Source: JAFARZ01 sp035651595
Lineage (GTDB): Bacteria > Actinomycetota > Actinomycetes > Streptosporangiales > Streptosporangiaceae
DNA: 53,247 nt
Direction of reading: 5' to 3'
NCBI GenBank assembly: GCA_035651595.1
Contig: DASRFJ010000076.1
Span: 1-53,247, forward strand
How positions within the stretch are numbered: position 1 is the stretch's first letter; every line of letters starts with the position of its first letter. This document shows, one piece after another, positions 1 to 7,922 of this stretch. The notes beneath the pieces were generated by a model that did no database searches, had not been told where the DNA came from, and saw nothing but the letters and a program-made list of their open reading frames with translations. A program made the translations under genes and the position numbers.

Positions 1-1
1 C

Positions 2-334
2 GAGAAGAAAGCCAAGCTCAGCCAGATCCGGGGCCGCTGCTCGCACCTGGACGCCCTCGCCGGGCACGTCACCGAGTTCGCAAAGATCCTCACCGGCCTG
101 CACGGCGACCGCCTCGACGACTGGATCACCGCCGTCGAGACCGACGACCAGCCCGACCTGCACTCCTTCGCCAACGGCATCAGACGCGACCACGACGCCG
201 TGGTCAACGGCCTGACCATGCCCTGGAGCTCAGGAGTCGTCGAGGGCAACGTCAACCGGCTCAAGATGATCAAGCGCCAGATGTACGGCCGCGCCACCTT
301 CGAACTGCTCCGGAAGCGGGTCCTGCTCTGCTAG
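2..334 (+). pseudogene. ISL3-type transposase, C-terminal end (cut by window edge)
   Basis: The reading frame is open from the window edge and stops with TAG at 332-334, giving about 110 residues. The end carries the segment SSGVVEGNVNRLKMIKRQMY followed by GRATFELLRKRVLL, which matches the conserved C-terminus of ISL3-family (DDE) transposases: the EGN glutamate region, then K..KR.MYGR..F.LLR.R. This enzyme would cut and join insertion-sequence ends. Only the end is visible, so it cannot be said whether the gene is complete. The sequence just after the stop (to about 400) may hold the terminal inverted repeat, but the other end is outside the window. Confidence 0.8.
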
Positions 335-787
335 AGACCCAGCCGCGACAGGGTCGAGATCATCACGAAATGCGGGTCAGATCCAGTATTGGACCGTCGC
401 CGACACGCCTGGAAGCGTGCTGACGCTGACACGCACTGCAGCAGCCATTCAGGATTCACACGACACTGGGCGCACCCGAGTGTGGGCTCGTGACGATCCT
501 AGTCCGCCATCGAGTGACAGAAGATATACCGCAAGGTGCTTATAACTCGACTTTCGCATTTTTGCCGTATGCGTGCGACCCCCAACGATAGTTGCCGCAT
601 GCCAAGAGCTATCTGTCGCTATGATCACGTCCGGCGGCCGCTCCGCGGATCACGGGCGGGACGGCACCGCCTATTCCGTCGCTGGCCAAGGCGATGTCGT
701 GTCGCACGGCCGGACGGCCGTTAAGCCTCCCGGTTCGCCGTTTACGCAGCGTACCGTCGACGTGGCGTGATGGGCGCTGTTTACGCG
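335..787. other. Intergenic stretch, no gene seen
   Basis: This 450-base gap between the transposase tail and the SDR gene has only short overlapping frames without a recognisable product or a convincing ribosome binding site. It probably contains the outer end of the ISL3 element and the 3' untranslated region of the convergent SDR gene. Confidence 0.4.
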
Positions 788-1600
788 TTAGGGGATGGAC
801 CGGATGATGCCCCCGTCGACCCGGATCGCCGCGCCCGTGATGGCGGACGCCTGGTCGGAGGCCAGAAAGCTGACAAGCGCGGCGACCTCTTGCGGATGTA
901 TGAAGCGGTGCAGCAGGGAGGGCAGGCCTGGGCCCTCGAAGAATTCCCGCTCGATAGCTTCGAAGCTTCGTCCCTGGCCCGGGCCCGGTTTGGCCCGTGC
1001 CATGTAGCTGTCTTCGGTATGGGTCGGGCCGGGGATGAAAGCATTGACCGTCACGCCGCTGCCAGCGGCGATCTCGGCGAGGCTGCGGGAAAGGCCGACC
1101 AGGGCCGCCTTGCAGGTCAGCCACGCGGTCATGCTGGCCGCCACGGCCGGTTCGCCCGGGGAGTAGCTGCAGGTGACACCGGCGCCGAACAGCATGCGGC
1201 CCCACCGCTTGCCGATCATCGACGCCAGGTAGTGCCGGCCCAGCAGGACAGCCGCTGTGACGTAGGTGTCGACATAGCGCTGCCAGTCGGCCACGGTCAT
1301 CTCGAACACGGGCGGCGACGGGGTCGGGCCGGTGTTGCTGACGAGAATGTCGGCCTCGGGGACGGCGTCGATAAGCCGGCCGACCGCGGCGGTGTCGCCG
1401 AGCTCAGCGCAAAATCCGCTGACCGTGGCGCCGGGAACGTCGCGTTCGATGGCCGCACGCGCGGCGGCCACTGCCTGGTCCGAGCGCCCGTGCACGACCA
1501 CGCTGGCGCCCGCCATGGCCAGTGCCCGCGCCATCCAGTAACCCATCCCGGACGTGGAGCCGGTAACCAGGGCCTGCCTGCCGGTGAGCTTGATCTGCAT
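788..1600 (-). CDS. SDR-family oxidoreductase with an altered catalytic Tyr
   Basis: A 270-residue short-chain dehydrogenase/reductase with a Rossmann fold for NAD(P)H-linked oxidation or reduction of an unknown carbonyl/alcohol. The N-terminus has the dinucleotide site TGSTSGMG (about residues 11-18), then SNTGP in place of the usual NNAG, a Ser about 13 residues before the YxxxK position, and the C-terminal ITGAAIRVDGG. At the YxxxK motif the sequence reads WLTCK, so the catalytic Tyr is replaced by Trp; the Lys is kept. Activity may be lost or changed. The ATG at 1600 is chosen because a purine-rich GGAAAGGAAG lies just upstream; the frame extends 33 codons further without support. It is divergent from the SRPBCC/ArsR pair. 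Confidence 0.85.
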   Translation of the reverse strand: MQIKLTGRQALVTGSTSGMGYWMARALAMAGASVVVHGRSDQAVAAARAAIERDVPGATVSGFCAELGDTAAVGRLIDAVPEADILVSNTGPTPSPPVFEMTVADWQRYVDTYVTAAVLLGRHYLASMIGKRWGRMLFGAGVTCSYSPGEPAVAASMTAWLTCKAALVGLSRSLAEIAAGSGVTVNAFIPGPTHTEDSYMARAKPGPGQGRSFEAIEREFFEGPGLPSLLHRFIHPQEVAALVSFLASDQASAITGAAIRVDGGIIRSIP

Positions 1601-1731
1601 GGCTTCCTTTCCCTTCTCGCTGGGACACGGCCCGGTACCCGGCGGCACGGGAGCCGAACCCGCAACCGCATGGTTGCACACGGCGCCGACGATGTGCAAC
1701 CATGGAGTAGCAGAACATCTCGGAGGCCGCC

Positions 1732-2199
1732 ATGGGCTACGACAATGACCGGATCGAGCAGGACATCATGATCGCCGCTCCGCCAGAGCGGGTGTGGGCG
1801 CTGGTCGCCCAGCCCGGATTCTGGGTCATACCCGATGGCGGGACCATAGCGGCGCCCGGCGAGCTTGCCGAGGCCAGAGAAGGCAGCCACACGGTCAGCG
1901 AGCACCCCGGCTACGGCAGCTACCCCGTGATCGTGGTGCGAAGCGACCCACCGCGGTACATCGCCTACCGGTGGGCCAGCGCCTTCCCCGGCCAGGAGCC
2001 GGGGCAGGGCAACTCCACCCTCATCGAATTCACGCTATCCCCCGAAGGCGCGGCTACCCGGCTGCGTGTCACCGAGAGCGGGTTCGCCCGCCTGACCGCA
2101 TCAGAAGTTCAGCGCCGCAAGGCACTCGATGACAACACCGAAGGCTGGGCCAAGATCCTCCAGCTTGCGCGCGGCCACATCGAGCAGCTCCCGCAATGA
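1732..2199 (+). CDS. SRPBCC (START/AHSA1-like) family protein
   Basis: A 155-residue protein of the SRPBCC helix-grip fold, which binds hydrophobic ligands in a deep cavity. The N-terminus I.IAAPPERVWALVAQPGFW is the hallmark of AHSA1-type members, and the body alternates beta strands (YPVIVVRSDPPRYIAYRW, TLIEFTLSPEG, TRLRVTESGF) before a C-terminal helix. GGAGG sits six bases before the ATG. Its stop overlaps the start of the ArsR-type regulator by ATGA, so the two are translationally coupled. SRPBCC/ArsR pairs are common in actinomycetes. The ligand is unknown. Confidence 0.85.
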   Translation: MGYDNDRIEQDIMIAAPPERVWALVAQPGFWVIPDGGTIAAPGELAEAREGSHTVSEHPGYGSYPVIVVRSDPPRYIAYRWASAFPGQEPGQGNSTLIEFTLSPEGAATRLRVTESGFARLTASEVQRRKALDDNTEGWAKILQLARGHIEQLPQ

Positions 2200-2552
2200 C
2201 GACAGCGCCTGCCGGCGCCGGGCAGGTGCTCAGCGCCCTAGCCGACCCCACCAGGCGCCAGGTACTCCAAGCGCTGGCATCCCGCGGCGAGGCCACCGCA
2301 ACCGAACTGACCACAGCGTTCCCGGTCTCACGCCAGGCCATCGTCAAGCACCTCGCCGTCCTCGAAGCCGCCGGACTGGTCACCCGGAACCGGGCCGGAC
2401 GCGAGGTACGGTACAGCCCCTGCCCCGGCCCGCTCACCGCGACCGCAACCTGGATGGCCAGCCTCGCCGCGACATGGAAACGGCGCCTCCAGGCAATCAA
2501 GCAAGCCGCCGAAGCCCCCCGCGAAGAACCGCCCGCGAACCCGCCCCGCTGA
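2196..2552 (+). CDS. ArsR-family winged-helix transcriptional regulator
   Basis: A 118-residue DNA-binding protein. Residues 8-90 form a winged HTH: VLSALADPTRRQVLQALASR, then ATELTTAFPVSRQAIVKHLAVLEAAGLVTR as recognition helix region, then the wing REVRYSPCP. The metal-binding Cys motif ELCVC of classical ArsR proteins is absent, as usual for ArsR members paired with SRPBCC proteins. The C-terminus is a basic, proline-rich tail. It starts inside the stop codon of the SRPBCC gene (ATGA), so the two form an operon, and it probably controls this operon and perhaps the divergent SDR gene. Confidence 0.88.
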   Translation: MTTAPAGAGQVLSALADPTRRQVLQALASRGEATATELTTAFPVSRQAIVKHLAVLEAAGLVTRNRAGREVRYSPCPGPLTATATWMASLAATWKRRLQAIKQAAEAPREEPPANPPR

Positions 2553-2589
2553 CGTCATTCCGGCACTGTTTCTGTAGCGGTTGACCGTC

Positions 2590-2760
2590 GCCGGGCGCCG
2601 GACCCCGCTCCCGTCCGCCAGCACGACCACGTTGGCCGCCGGGGCCCGCAGCCACGCCACGAACCGGCCACGTCCTCGACGCCCGCTTCATCCCACCGCG
2701 TCCCGGCGAACGCCCGATCGCGGCCAGGTGAGCGAGATAACGCTCGGCGGCCCCACGACC
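2590..2760 (-). pseudogene. Tyrosine-integrase N-terminal fragment (degenerate)
   Basis: On the minus strand two adjacent frames together read like the N-terminal SAM-like, core-binding domain of a tyrosine recombinase: FAGTRWDEAGVEDVAG in one frame and AWLRAPAANVVVLADGSGVRRP, ATVNRYR in the next. A frameshift separates them and no catalytic domain follows. This looks like the decayed remains of an earlier integrase, outside the intact element. Family-level assignment rests on pattern only. Confidence 0.45.
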
Positions 2761-2866
2761 TCGCCGTCATCCCCGAGAAGCGTCCAGGACTCCCTGCCGC
2801 TGCCGGGCATCAGCACCCGCTGGACGAGTACCGGCTCCACCTCCATCCCGCCAGCCCGGGCCGGAA

Positions 2867-2900
2867 CCGATGCCTTGAAGGTAAGCTTTCAAGGCATCGG
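2867..2900. repeat. 13-bp perfect inverted repeat, 8-bp loop
   Basis: Arms CCGATGCCTTGAA (2867-2879) and TTCAAGGCATCGG (2888-2900) are perfect complements around an 8-base loop. There is no T-tract, so this may be the terminal repeat of a lost mobile element or a protein site rather than a terminator. It lies between the integrase fragment and the DUF6788 remnant. Confidence 0.6.
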
Positions 2901-2971
2901 ATGGCGGAGGCTCGCCGGCACCGCAGCAGAAATGCGATAGCAACAAGGCATGCCCTCAACCCCCCGCCAGC

Positions 2972-3229
2972 AGCGAGCACCGCCAGCGCCAGATCGCCGA
3001 GGAGATCGCCGCGCTCGGCCCGTGCCTGCCCGGCAGCCTCGTCGAGCGCACCACCCGATGCTGCTCCCCGCGGTGCCGGTGCCACAACGACCCCGCCCAG
3101 CTCCACGGCCCCTACCCCGTCATGGATCCGCAAAGTCGGGTCACGGACCATCACCCGGGCGCTCAGCCAGCCCCAGCTCGAGCGGTACCGGCCCCTGTTC
3201 GAGCCCGGTCACCTGGTGCGGGGACGTAG
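2972..3229 (+). pseudogene. DUF6788-like protein, frameshifted remnant
   Basis: In one frame the sequence reads QIAEEIAALGPCLPGSLVER then TTRCCSPRCRCHNDPAQLHGPY; in the next frame it continues SWIRKVGSRTITRALSQPQL and ERYRPLFEPG. Joined, this matches the small Cys-rich actinobacterial family I know as DUF6788 (LPGSL...R..C.C..C.CH.DP...HGPY..W.RKV..KT.TR.LS..Q...Y). A single one-base shift near 3100-3115 breaks it, and no start codon with a ribosome site is seen. The gene is therefore dead and supports the idea that the left flank is old mobile-element debris. Confidence 0.6.
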
Positions 3230-3410
3230 TCAAAGCACGATCCTCGCCGCCCCGACAAGGTGCCTTCCGGCATATACAGGCGGCGGGCGCGCCAGACGGC
3301 GCCGATGGCTTTCAGGTCCGAGCGCTCCGCCAGCAAACTACCAGCAGACGATCTTCGACGCGACTCAATCAGATTTCGAAAAACCCTCGCTGACCTATTC
3401 ACGAACTCTT

Positions 3411-3457
3411 GTAGCCCCGACCGGATTCGAACCGGCGTTACCGCCTTGAGAGGGCGG
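3411..3457 (-). repeat. Left attachment site (duplicate tRNA-Glu 3' half)
   Basis: Identical over 47 bases to 26542-26588. It spans the anticodon stem to the discriminator base of tRNA-Glu(CUC) on the minus strand, without the 5' half, so it is not a functional tRNA. Identity ends sharply at both sides (T against A before, T against C after). Confidence 0.92.
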
Positions 3458-3464
3458 TTTTTTG
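3441..3464 (+). terminator. Terminator-like hairpin formed by the att repeat
   Basis: Read on the plus strand, the tRNA anticodon stem (CCGCC / GGCGG, 3441-3457) is followed directly by six Ts contributed by the element. Together they make an intrinsic-terminator-like structure just before the integrase gene. It would shield the integrase from read-through transcription entering from the left, and in the excised circle the same arrangement is preserved. Confidence 0.5.
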
Positions 3465-3570
3465 TTCTAAGGAATACGTTCTTGATGCGATTCGCTGAAC
3501 AAAAAGCCTGGTAGATGGCCCTACGCTGGTGTCAGTCGATATCGGCGAGTGCCGATGCCGGGTGACCTGT

Positions 3571-3600
3571 CTGATGGCAGGCCGATGGCAGATGATCATC
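3571..3600 (+). repeat. Candidate integrase arm site, left (GATGGCAG pair)
   Basis: Contains GATGGCAG twice, 11 bases apart, and matches 24 of 30 positions of 26461-26490 near the other end in the same orientation. It lies between the left att core and the ribosome site of the integrase gene. Such paired repeats flanking the core are typical arm-type binding sites of tyrosine integrases. Confidence 0.55.
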
Positions 3601-3614
3601 GGGAGGCTTCAGCG

Positions 3615-5000
3615 ATGGGGTTCTCAAGGAAGCGCACCGGAGCTGACGGGAAGGCACGGTGGGCCGCCGTCTATCGCGACATCCGCGGCGAGGTCAGGCA
3701 CGCCGGAACGTGGCCGACCAAGAAGGCAGCGGACACGGCATGGCAGGACGCCGAGGCTTCGGTGCGGCGCGGAAGGCTCGGCGACCCCAGCCGCGGGCGG
3801 CAGACGTTCCGGACGTACGTCGACGAGACATGGTTCCCGCACCACCAGATCGACCTCACGACCCGGGAGAAGTACACCTACTGCCTGGACAAGTACTTAC
3901 AGCCGTTCTTCGGCCAGGTACGAATGATCGATATCCTGCCCCAGCACGTCCGCGAATGGATCACCTGGGCGCAGAACGAGGGTGCATCGGCGTGGACGAT
4001 CCAGTACTGCAAGACGTCGATCCTCAGCTCGATCTTCACGACTGCCTTGAATGATCAGGTCACCGCTATCCACCCGTGCCACGGTGTGAAGATGCCGTCG
4101 GTGCCCGCCACCGTGCGGACCATCGTCACACCGGAGCAGTTCGACGCGCTTTACAAGTCGCTGCCCGACGCCGACACCAGGCTCCTCGCGGAGACCGATA
4201 TCGAAAGCGGGCTGCGCTGGGGCGAGTTGACCGAACTCCGGGTGCGCGATGTCGACCTGACCACCCGGATTGTGACCGTGAGCCGCAAGGTCATCGAAGT
4301 CAACAAGAAGTTCCACCCCTCCGGCGGCCGATTCCTTGTCGTGAACTACCCGAAGGACAAGGAGTTCCGCCGTTTCAAGCTCAGCACGCAGATCTGCCGC
4401 AAACTGGCGGCCCACGTTAAGGACCTGGGGCTTGGCCCCGAGGATCTGCTGTTCGCCCGGCGTAACCAGGCCCGGCCACCCATAGCGCCCGCTACCGATA
4501 TCGCGTCTCCAGAGCCGACGTTCATGGACCCATCGCCTTCCGGGCACCGCTACCGGCACGGGACGATCAGCGCGTACTCCGGTGGCAAGTGCCGGTGCGA
4601 CCACTGCCGCCGGGCCTACGCCGAGTACCGCGCCGCACGGCGGACCGCAGGCAAGGATTTCCCCAGGAAGCCCCGGGTTGTCGATCTCGACGAGCACATA
4701 CCGCGGAACTGGTTCCGGAGATTCGTGTGGTTGCCTGCCTGTGAGGCGGCGGAGCTGGGCTTCAGCCCGAGGTTTCATGATCTACGTCATGCGCATGCCT
4801 CGTGGCTGCTTGCCGGAGGCGCCGACCTCCAGGTCGTGAAGGAGCGACTTGGACACGGGTCAATCGTCACCACGCAGAAATACCTGCATACGCTGCCAGA
4901 TGCGGACGAGACGGCACTCGACGCGCTCGCTCAAATCAGGATGCGTTCGCGGTCGCCTTCGCGGGCAACGGCTGTAGGCAAGCGGAAGCGATCCGCATAA
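3615..5000 (+). CDS. int: Tyrosine-type site-specific integrase
   Basis: A 461-residue recombinase that would integrate and excise the element at tRNA-Glu. The N-terminus is an arm-binding domain (GFSRKRTGADGKARWAAVYR), then a SAM-like core-binding domain, then the catalytic domain: first Arg in SGLRWGELTELR (about residue 201), HDLRHAHASWLLAGGADLQV (HxxR, about 388-391), LGHGSIVTTQKYLHTL with the nucleophilic Tyr (about 422). Between catalytic boxes lies an unusual insertion (about residues 305-350) with a CRCDHC cysteine cluster. ATG 3615 is chosen because GGGAGG sits eight bases upstream; an earlier ATG at 3549 would place the arm repeats inside the coding region. No excisionase gene is recognised nearby. 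Confidence 0.93.
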   Translation: MGFSRKRTGADGKARWAAVYRDIRGEVRHAGTWPTKKAADTAWQDAEASVRRGRLGDPSRGRQTFRTYVDETWFPHHQIDLTTREKYTYCLDKYLQPFFGQVRMIDILPQHVREWITWAQNEGASAWTIQYCKTSILSSIFTTALNDQVTAIHPCHGVKMPSVPATVRTIVTPEQFDALYKSLPDADTRLLAETDIESGLRWGELTELRVRDVDLTTRIVTVSRKVIEVNKKFHPSGGRFLVVNYPKDKEFRRFKLSTQICRKLAAHVKDLGLGPEDLLFARRNQARPPIAPATDIASPEPTFMDPSPSGHRYRHGTISAYSGGKCRCDHCRRAYAEYRAARRTAGKDFPRKPRVVDLDEHIPRNWFRRFVWLPACEAAELGFSPRFHDLRHAHASWLLAGGADLQVVKERLGHGSIVTTQKYLHTLPDADETALDALAQIRMRSRSPSRATAVGKRKRSA

Positions 5001-5187
5001 ACCGCGATCACGACGCGTGGTGCTATGCGCGATTGCTTTCGTAGCTCTAGTGGCAAACGTTGATGCGCTCGCGCACAGTTACATCAGCGTACACGGATGA
5101 GGCGTACATCACCGTCTGGACGGCGGGCACACCTGGTCATTTTCCACCGAGATCGACGTATTTCTTTTGGTCGGCGATCGGGCGCTA

Positions 5188-5556
5188 TCACGTCTGGCCC
5201 GCCGTGGCTGGTGTGCAGCCGGTGACCTCGGCTACCCGGCGGCGGCAGAGCGCCAGCCACGCCGGAGCGCGCACCCCGCTGCCGGACTGTTCCGCTTCCC
5301 TGACCTGCTCGGCAACGTACCCGATAGCAGGCTGGCCCTTGGCGAGGAGGGTGACCGCGATGTGACCCCGGACATCCTGGTCGCTGGCCAGCTCGGCGGG
5401 AGTGAGACGGTTGTGCTCGCTGTACAGCGCGGCCACCATTTCCTCAACCGACAGGGGCACCTCCATCCGCAGCACGTACGGGCGGTCCTCAGTCTCGAAC
5501 CATCCATCGGCGGGGACCACGCCCCCGTTACCGGGGACGCGTGCTCGCTGGGGCAT
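5188..5556 (-). CDS. Conserved-looking hypothetical protein
   Basis: 122 residues without a recognised domain. The middle part (MEVPLSVEEMVAALYSEHNR, then LTPAELASDQDVRGHIAVTLLAKG) is helical, acidic and well formed, and codon use is that of a real gene. A purine-rich stretch (GAAGGGAAG) lies upstream of the ATG. It follows the HATPase gene on the same strand and may be cotranscribed with it. Small proteins of this look accompany regulatory genes in actinomycete integrative elements, but I cannot assign a function. Confidence 0.65.
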   Translation of the reverse strand: MPQRARVPGNGGVVPADGWFETEDRPYVLRMEVPLSVEEMVAALYSEHNRLTPAELASDQDVRGHIAVTLLAKGQPAIGYVAEQVREAEQSGSGVRAPAWLALCRRRVAEVTGCTPATAGQT

Positions 5557-5647
5557 TTCTCAGGGCTTCCCTTCTTTGCACATGTACGGGCTGCACGGGA
5601 CAAGATCCAGGCCCGTCGCCATCCGCCCAATCCGCGTAGCCGCGCGC

Positions 5648-6265
5648 TCATCGCGGCCCTAGGGCAGCCATCGTGCCCGGCATGGCGGCGGCGACCGGCA
5701 GACCCGGCCCGGACAAGGAATGGACCGATAGGACAAGACGCAGCCAGGCCCAGGCGTCGCTGTTCGCAGCGCGCAGCGGCTGACCGAAATCAGACCATAC
5801 GACCCGAGCGGCGGGGAGCCGGAAGGTGTCCCACTGGGCGGCGATTGAGTTCACGACATGCAGCCCGCGACCGCCGTCGGCCAAGCCGCCGTCAGGCACC
5901 AGATGCGGCGTGGTAAGCCCGCCACCGTCGCAGACGACAATCCGCGCGCCCTGCCCCCACAAGTAATACGCGACCAGCACCCGGCCGCCTCTGGGGCCAT
6001 GCATCAGCGCGTTCGCGAACAACTCGCTCACGGCCAGCGCCGCGTCATCCGGGTCGGCCGGGCAGTCATGCCCGCTCACGGCGGACCTGATCCAGTCGCG
6101 GACCTGGCCCGTGAGCCGGGGATCGGCATCGGTGACCCGCCAGCCGGGACCACGCCACCCACCGATGATCACGGCTCTCCTCCCTATGCTGGCCGTCGCC
6201 GCAGCGGCATACGAGCAGAACACGCCGTACGGGCCTTGCTCCATGGGATGACCCAACCCGGCCAT
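5648..6265 (-). CDS. RsbW-like ATP-binding protein (HATPase_c_2)
   Basis: About 205 residues with the GHKL/histidine-kinase-like ATPase fold of anti-sigma factors. The N box is VSELFANALMHG, the G1 box is VVCDGGG, and G2 is GGLADGGRGLHVVNSIAAQW. In SpoIIAB/RsbW proteins this fold phosphorylates an anti-anti-sigma factor; streptomycetes have many such proteins paired with HTH regulators of the WhiJ/AbaA type. It is divergent from the XRE-TPR regulator at 6468, which fits a regulatory pair. The start is uncertain: ATG at 6265 or 6244; the open frame runs to 6511 but would overlap the divergent gene. Confidence 0.8.
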   Translation of the reverse strand: MAGLGHPMEQGPYGVFCSYAAAATASIGRRAVIIGGWRGPGWRVTDADPRLTGQVRDWIRSAVSGHDCPADPDDAALAVSELFANALMHGPRGGRVLVAYYLWGQGARIVVCDGGGLTTPHLVPDGGLADGGRGLHVVNSIAAQWDTFRLPAARVVWSDFGQPLRAANSDAWAWLRLVLSVHSLSGPGLPVAAAMPGTMAALGPR

Positions 6266-6467
6266 CAACGGTGTCGGAAACGGCAAACGGAGATCTTTGA
6301 CGACACGGTGAGTGCGGCTTTCCGCGAAGCAATTCGTACTGGCACTCGCTATCGCCACCCGCGAACCTGCGGTCGAAGGTCGCCGACATGACGCTGACAT
6401 TGTTCCGACAGCGGGAATGATCACATGACCTGGTCGTACGGAATGAACTCCGTGAGAATGTTGAGAC

Positions 6468-7922
6468 ATGCCGACATCGCCAGAGTCAGAGGCAATCACA
6501 GCGGCCCGCAAAGCGCTGGGCCGCCAGCTTGCCGCGCAGCGGCAGGCGGCTGGCTACAGCCAGCAGGCGTTTGCTCCGCTCACCGGGTACGGACGTAGCA
6601 CTCTGGCGAATGTAGAGACGGGACGGCAGAACGTTCCGCGACCATTCTGGGTCAGGAGCCAGGAAGAGCTCGGCATCGATTCACTGGTGCCTGCCTATGA
6701 CGAGATCCAGGCCATAGTGACGGCGGAAAGGCTGACGGCTGCTGGCCATGCTCAGGCGGTGCGGGAAGCGCGCGTAACCGCGTGGCGGCAGGCTCATCAC
6801 GCCAGGCAGCAACTAGCCGCGAGCATCACGGAGGTTGACAGGCCGGTCACCCAGGCGCGTACTGGGGACCTGGACGCACCCCCGGACGGGGCACCGGGGC
6901 AAGATGAAGAAGTGCGCCGCCACGATTTCTTCTCGCTCGCCGGCGGCGCCGTGGCTGGACTCGTCGCGGCACCGCTGCTGCACACCTGGGCGGATTCTCG
7001 ATCCCCAGTCAGTCAGCCGCTGACTGACATCCACTTGTCCCAGCTCCAAGCCCAGACAGAAGGATTCCGCTGGCTGGACCGCCGGCAAGGCGCCAGCGAG
7101 TTGCTGCCCGCCACGATGCGGCACGCGCATGCTGTTGTCCGGCTGTGGCAGCAGAGCGACGCGGGACCTGCCTTGCGCACCGCGCTGGCCAGGGTCGCCG
7201 CCGACGCTTGTCATCTGGTGGCATATCAGCTCTTCGACCAGGGTGACCGGCACCGGGCCTTGGAGTGGTACCGGTGTGCCGCCGAACTGGGTGCGCGTGG
7301 GCACGCGAGAGAGCTGTACGTGTTCGCGCTGTGCGGGGTGGCGTGGATGCACGCTCAACTCGGTGACGACGAACTTGCGCTGGCCATTCTGGATCAGCTC
7401 GATGGCTCCTCGCTGCTTGACGCCGCGCAGTGCTACGTCGCTATCTACCGGGCGCAATCCCACGCCGAGGGCGGCCGCCGCGATGCGGCGCTGCGTGAAC
7501 TTGACGTCGCTGATATTCACGCTTCGGCTTCGGTCAATGAGGCGCCCTCGCCCTGGCTCGGTATTCCGGACAGCCAGTTCGTGACCAGGCAGCGCGCCAT
7601 GATCATGGCGCGGTTCGGATTGCGTGACTCCATGCCGATCCTGGCGGCGCTGGACGAGCATACGTCGCCCGCATTCCAGCGGTACCGCGTGACGCTCACC
7701 GTGACCCGCGCCCAGACGTACGCGACGACCGGGCAGCCCGCTGAGGCAGCCGAACTGCTCAAGCAGGCGCTGGAGGGAAATGCCGCCGTCCGTTCGGTGG
7801 AAAAGATGCGGCAGATCCTGGCGACCAGGAGAGCGTTGGAGCAGGACCGGGACAGCCCGGAGGTACGCGAACTGGACGAGGTGCTCAGCCGCGTCCGAGC
7901 AGGATCAGCAGACGCTCGCTGA
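6468..7922 (+). CDS. XRE-family regulator with TPR-like sensor domain
   Basis: A 484-residue cytoplasmic regulator. Residues about 15-65 form an XRE helix-turn-helix (LAAQRQAAGYSQQAFAPLTG, then YGRSTLANVETGRQN). The central stretch RRHDFFSLAGGAVAGLVAAP mimics a twin-arginine signal, but it is internal and typical of this streptomycete regulator family. The C-terminal two thirds are helical repeats (for example LFDQGDRHRALEWYRCAAEL, then AQLGDDELALAILDQL) that resemble TPRs and probably sense a peptide or partner. It is divergent from the RsbW-like gene and its 3' end overlaps the convergent THEP1-like gene by 38 bases. Confidence 0.85.
   Translation: MPTSPESEAITAARKALGRQLAAQRQAAGYSQQAFAPLTGYGRSTLANVETGRQNVPRPFWVRSQEELGIDSLVPAYDEIQAIVTAERLTAAGHAQAVREARVTAWRQAHHARQQLAASITEVDRPVTQARTGDLDAPPDGAPGQDEEVRRHDFFSLAGGAVAGLVAAPLLHTWADSRSPVSQPLTDIHLSQLQAQTEGFRWLDRRQGASELLPATMRHAHAVVRLWQQSDAGPALRTALARVAADACHLVAYQLFDQGDRHRALEWYRCAAELGARGHARELYVFALCGVAWMHAQLGDDELALAILDQLDGSSLLDAAQCYVAIYRAQSHAEGGRRDAALRELDVADIHASASVNEAPSPWLGIPDSQFVTRQRAMIMARFGLRDSMPILAALDEHTSPAFQRYRVTLTVTRAQTYATTGQPAEAAELLKQALEGNAAVRSVEKMRQILATRRALEQDRDSPEVRELDEVLSRVRAGSADAR

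Noticed and set aside
609..1205. Long minus-strand frame opposite or within the SDR gene
   Set aside because: It runs in another frame of the same strand as the SDR, is Arg/Gly-rich, and has no motif or ribosome site. The SDR frame explains the region.
2867..2900. Terminator for the ArsR gene
   Set aside because: The hairpin is over 300 bases past the stop and has no T-tract; a mobile-element end fits as well.
3411..3457. A second tRNA-Glu gene
   Set aside because: Only the 3' half is present and no acceptor 5' strand or D arm can be made. It is the att duplicate.
3549..3614. Upstream start of the integrase at 3549
   Set aside because: The extra 22 residues have no ribosome site and would be coding over the arm repeats; GGGAGG before ATG 3615 fits better.
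6900..7000. Twin-arginine signal in the XRE-TPR regulator
   Set aside because: The RRHDFFSLAGGAVAGL stretch is about 150 residues into the protein after an HTH, so export is not plausible.
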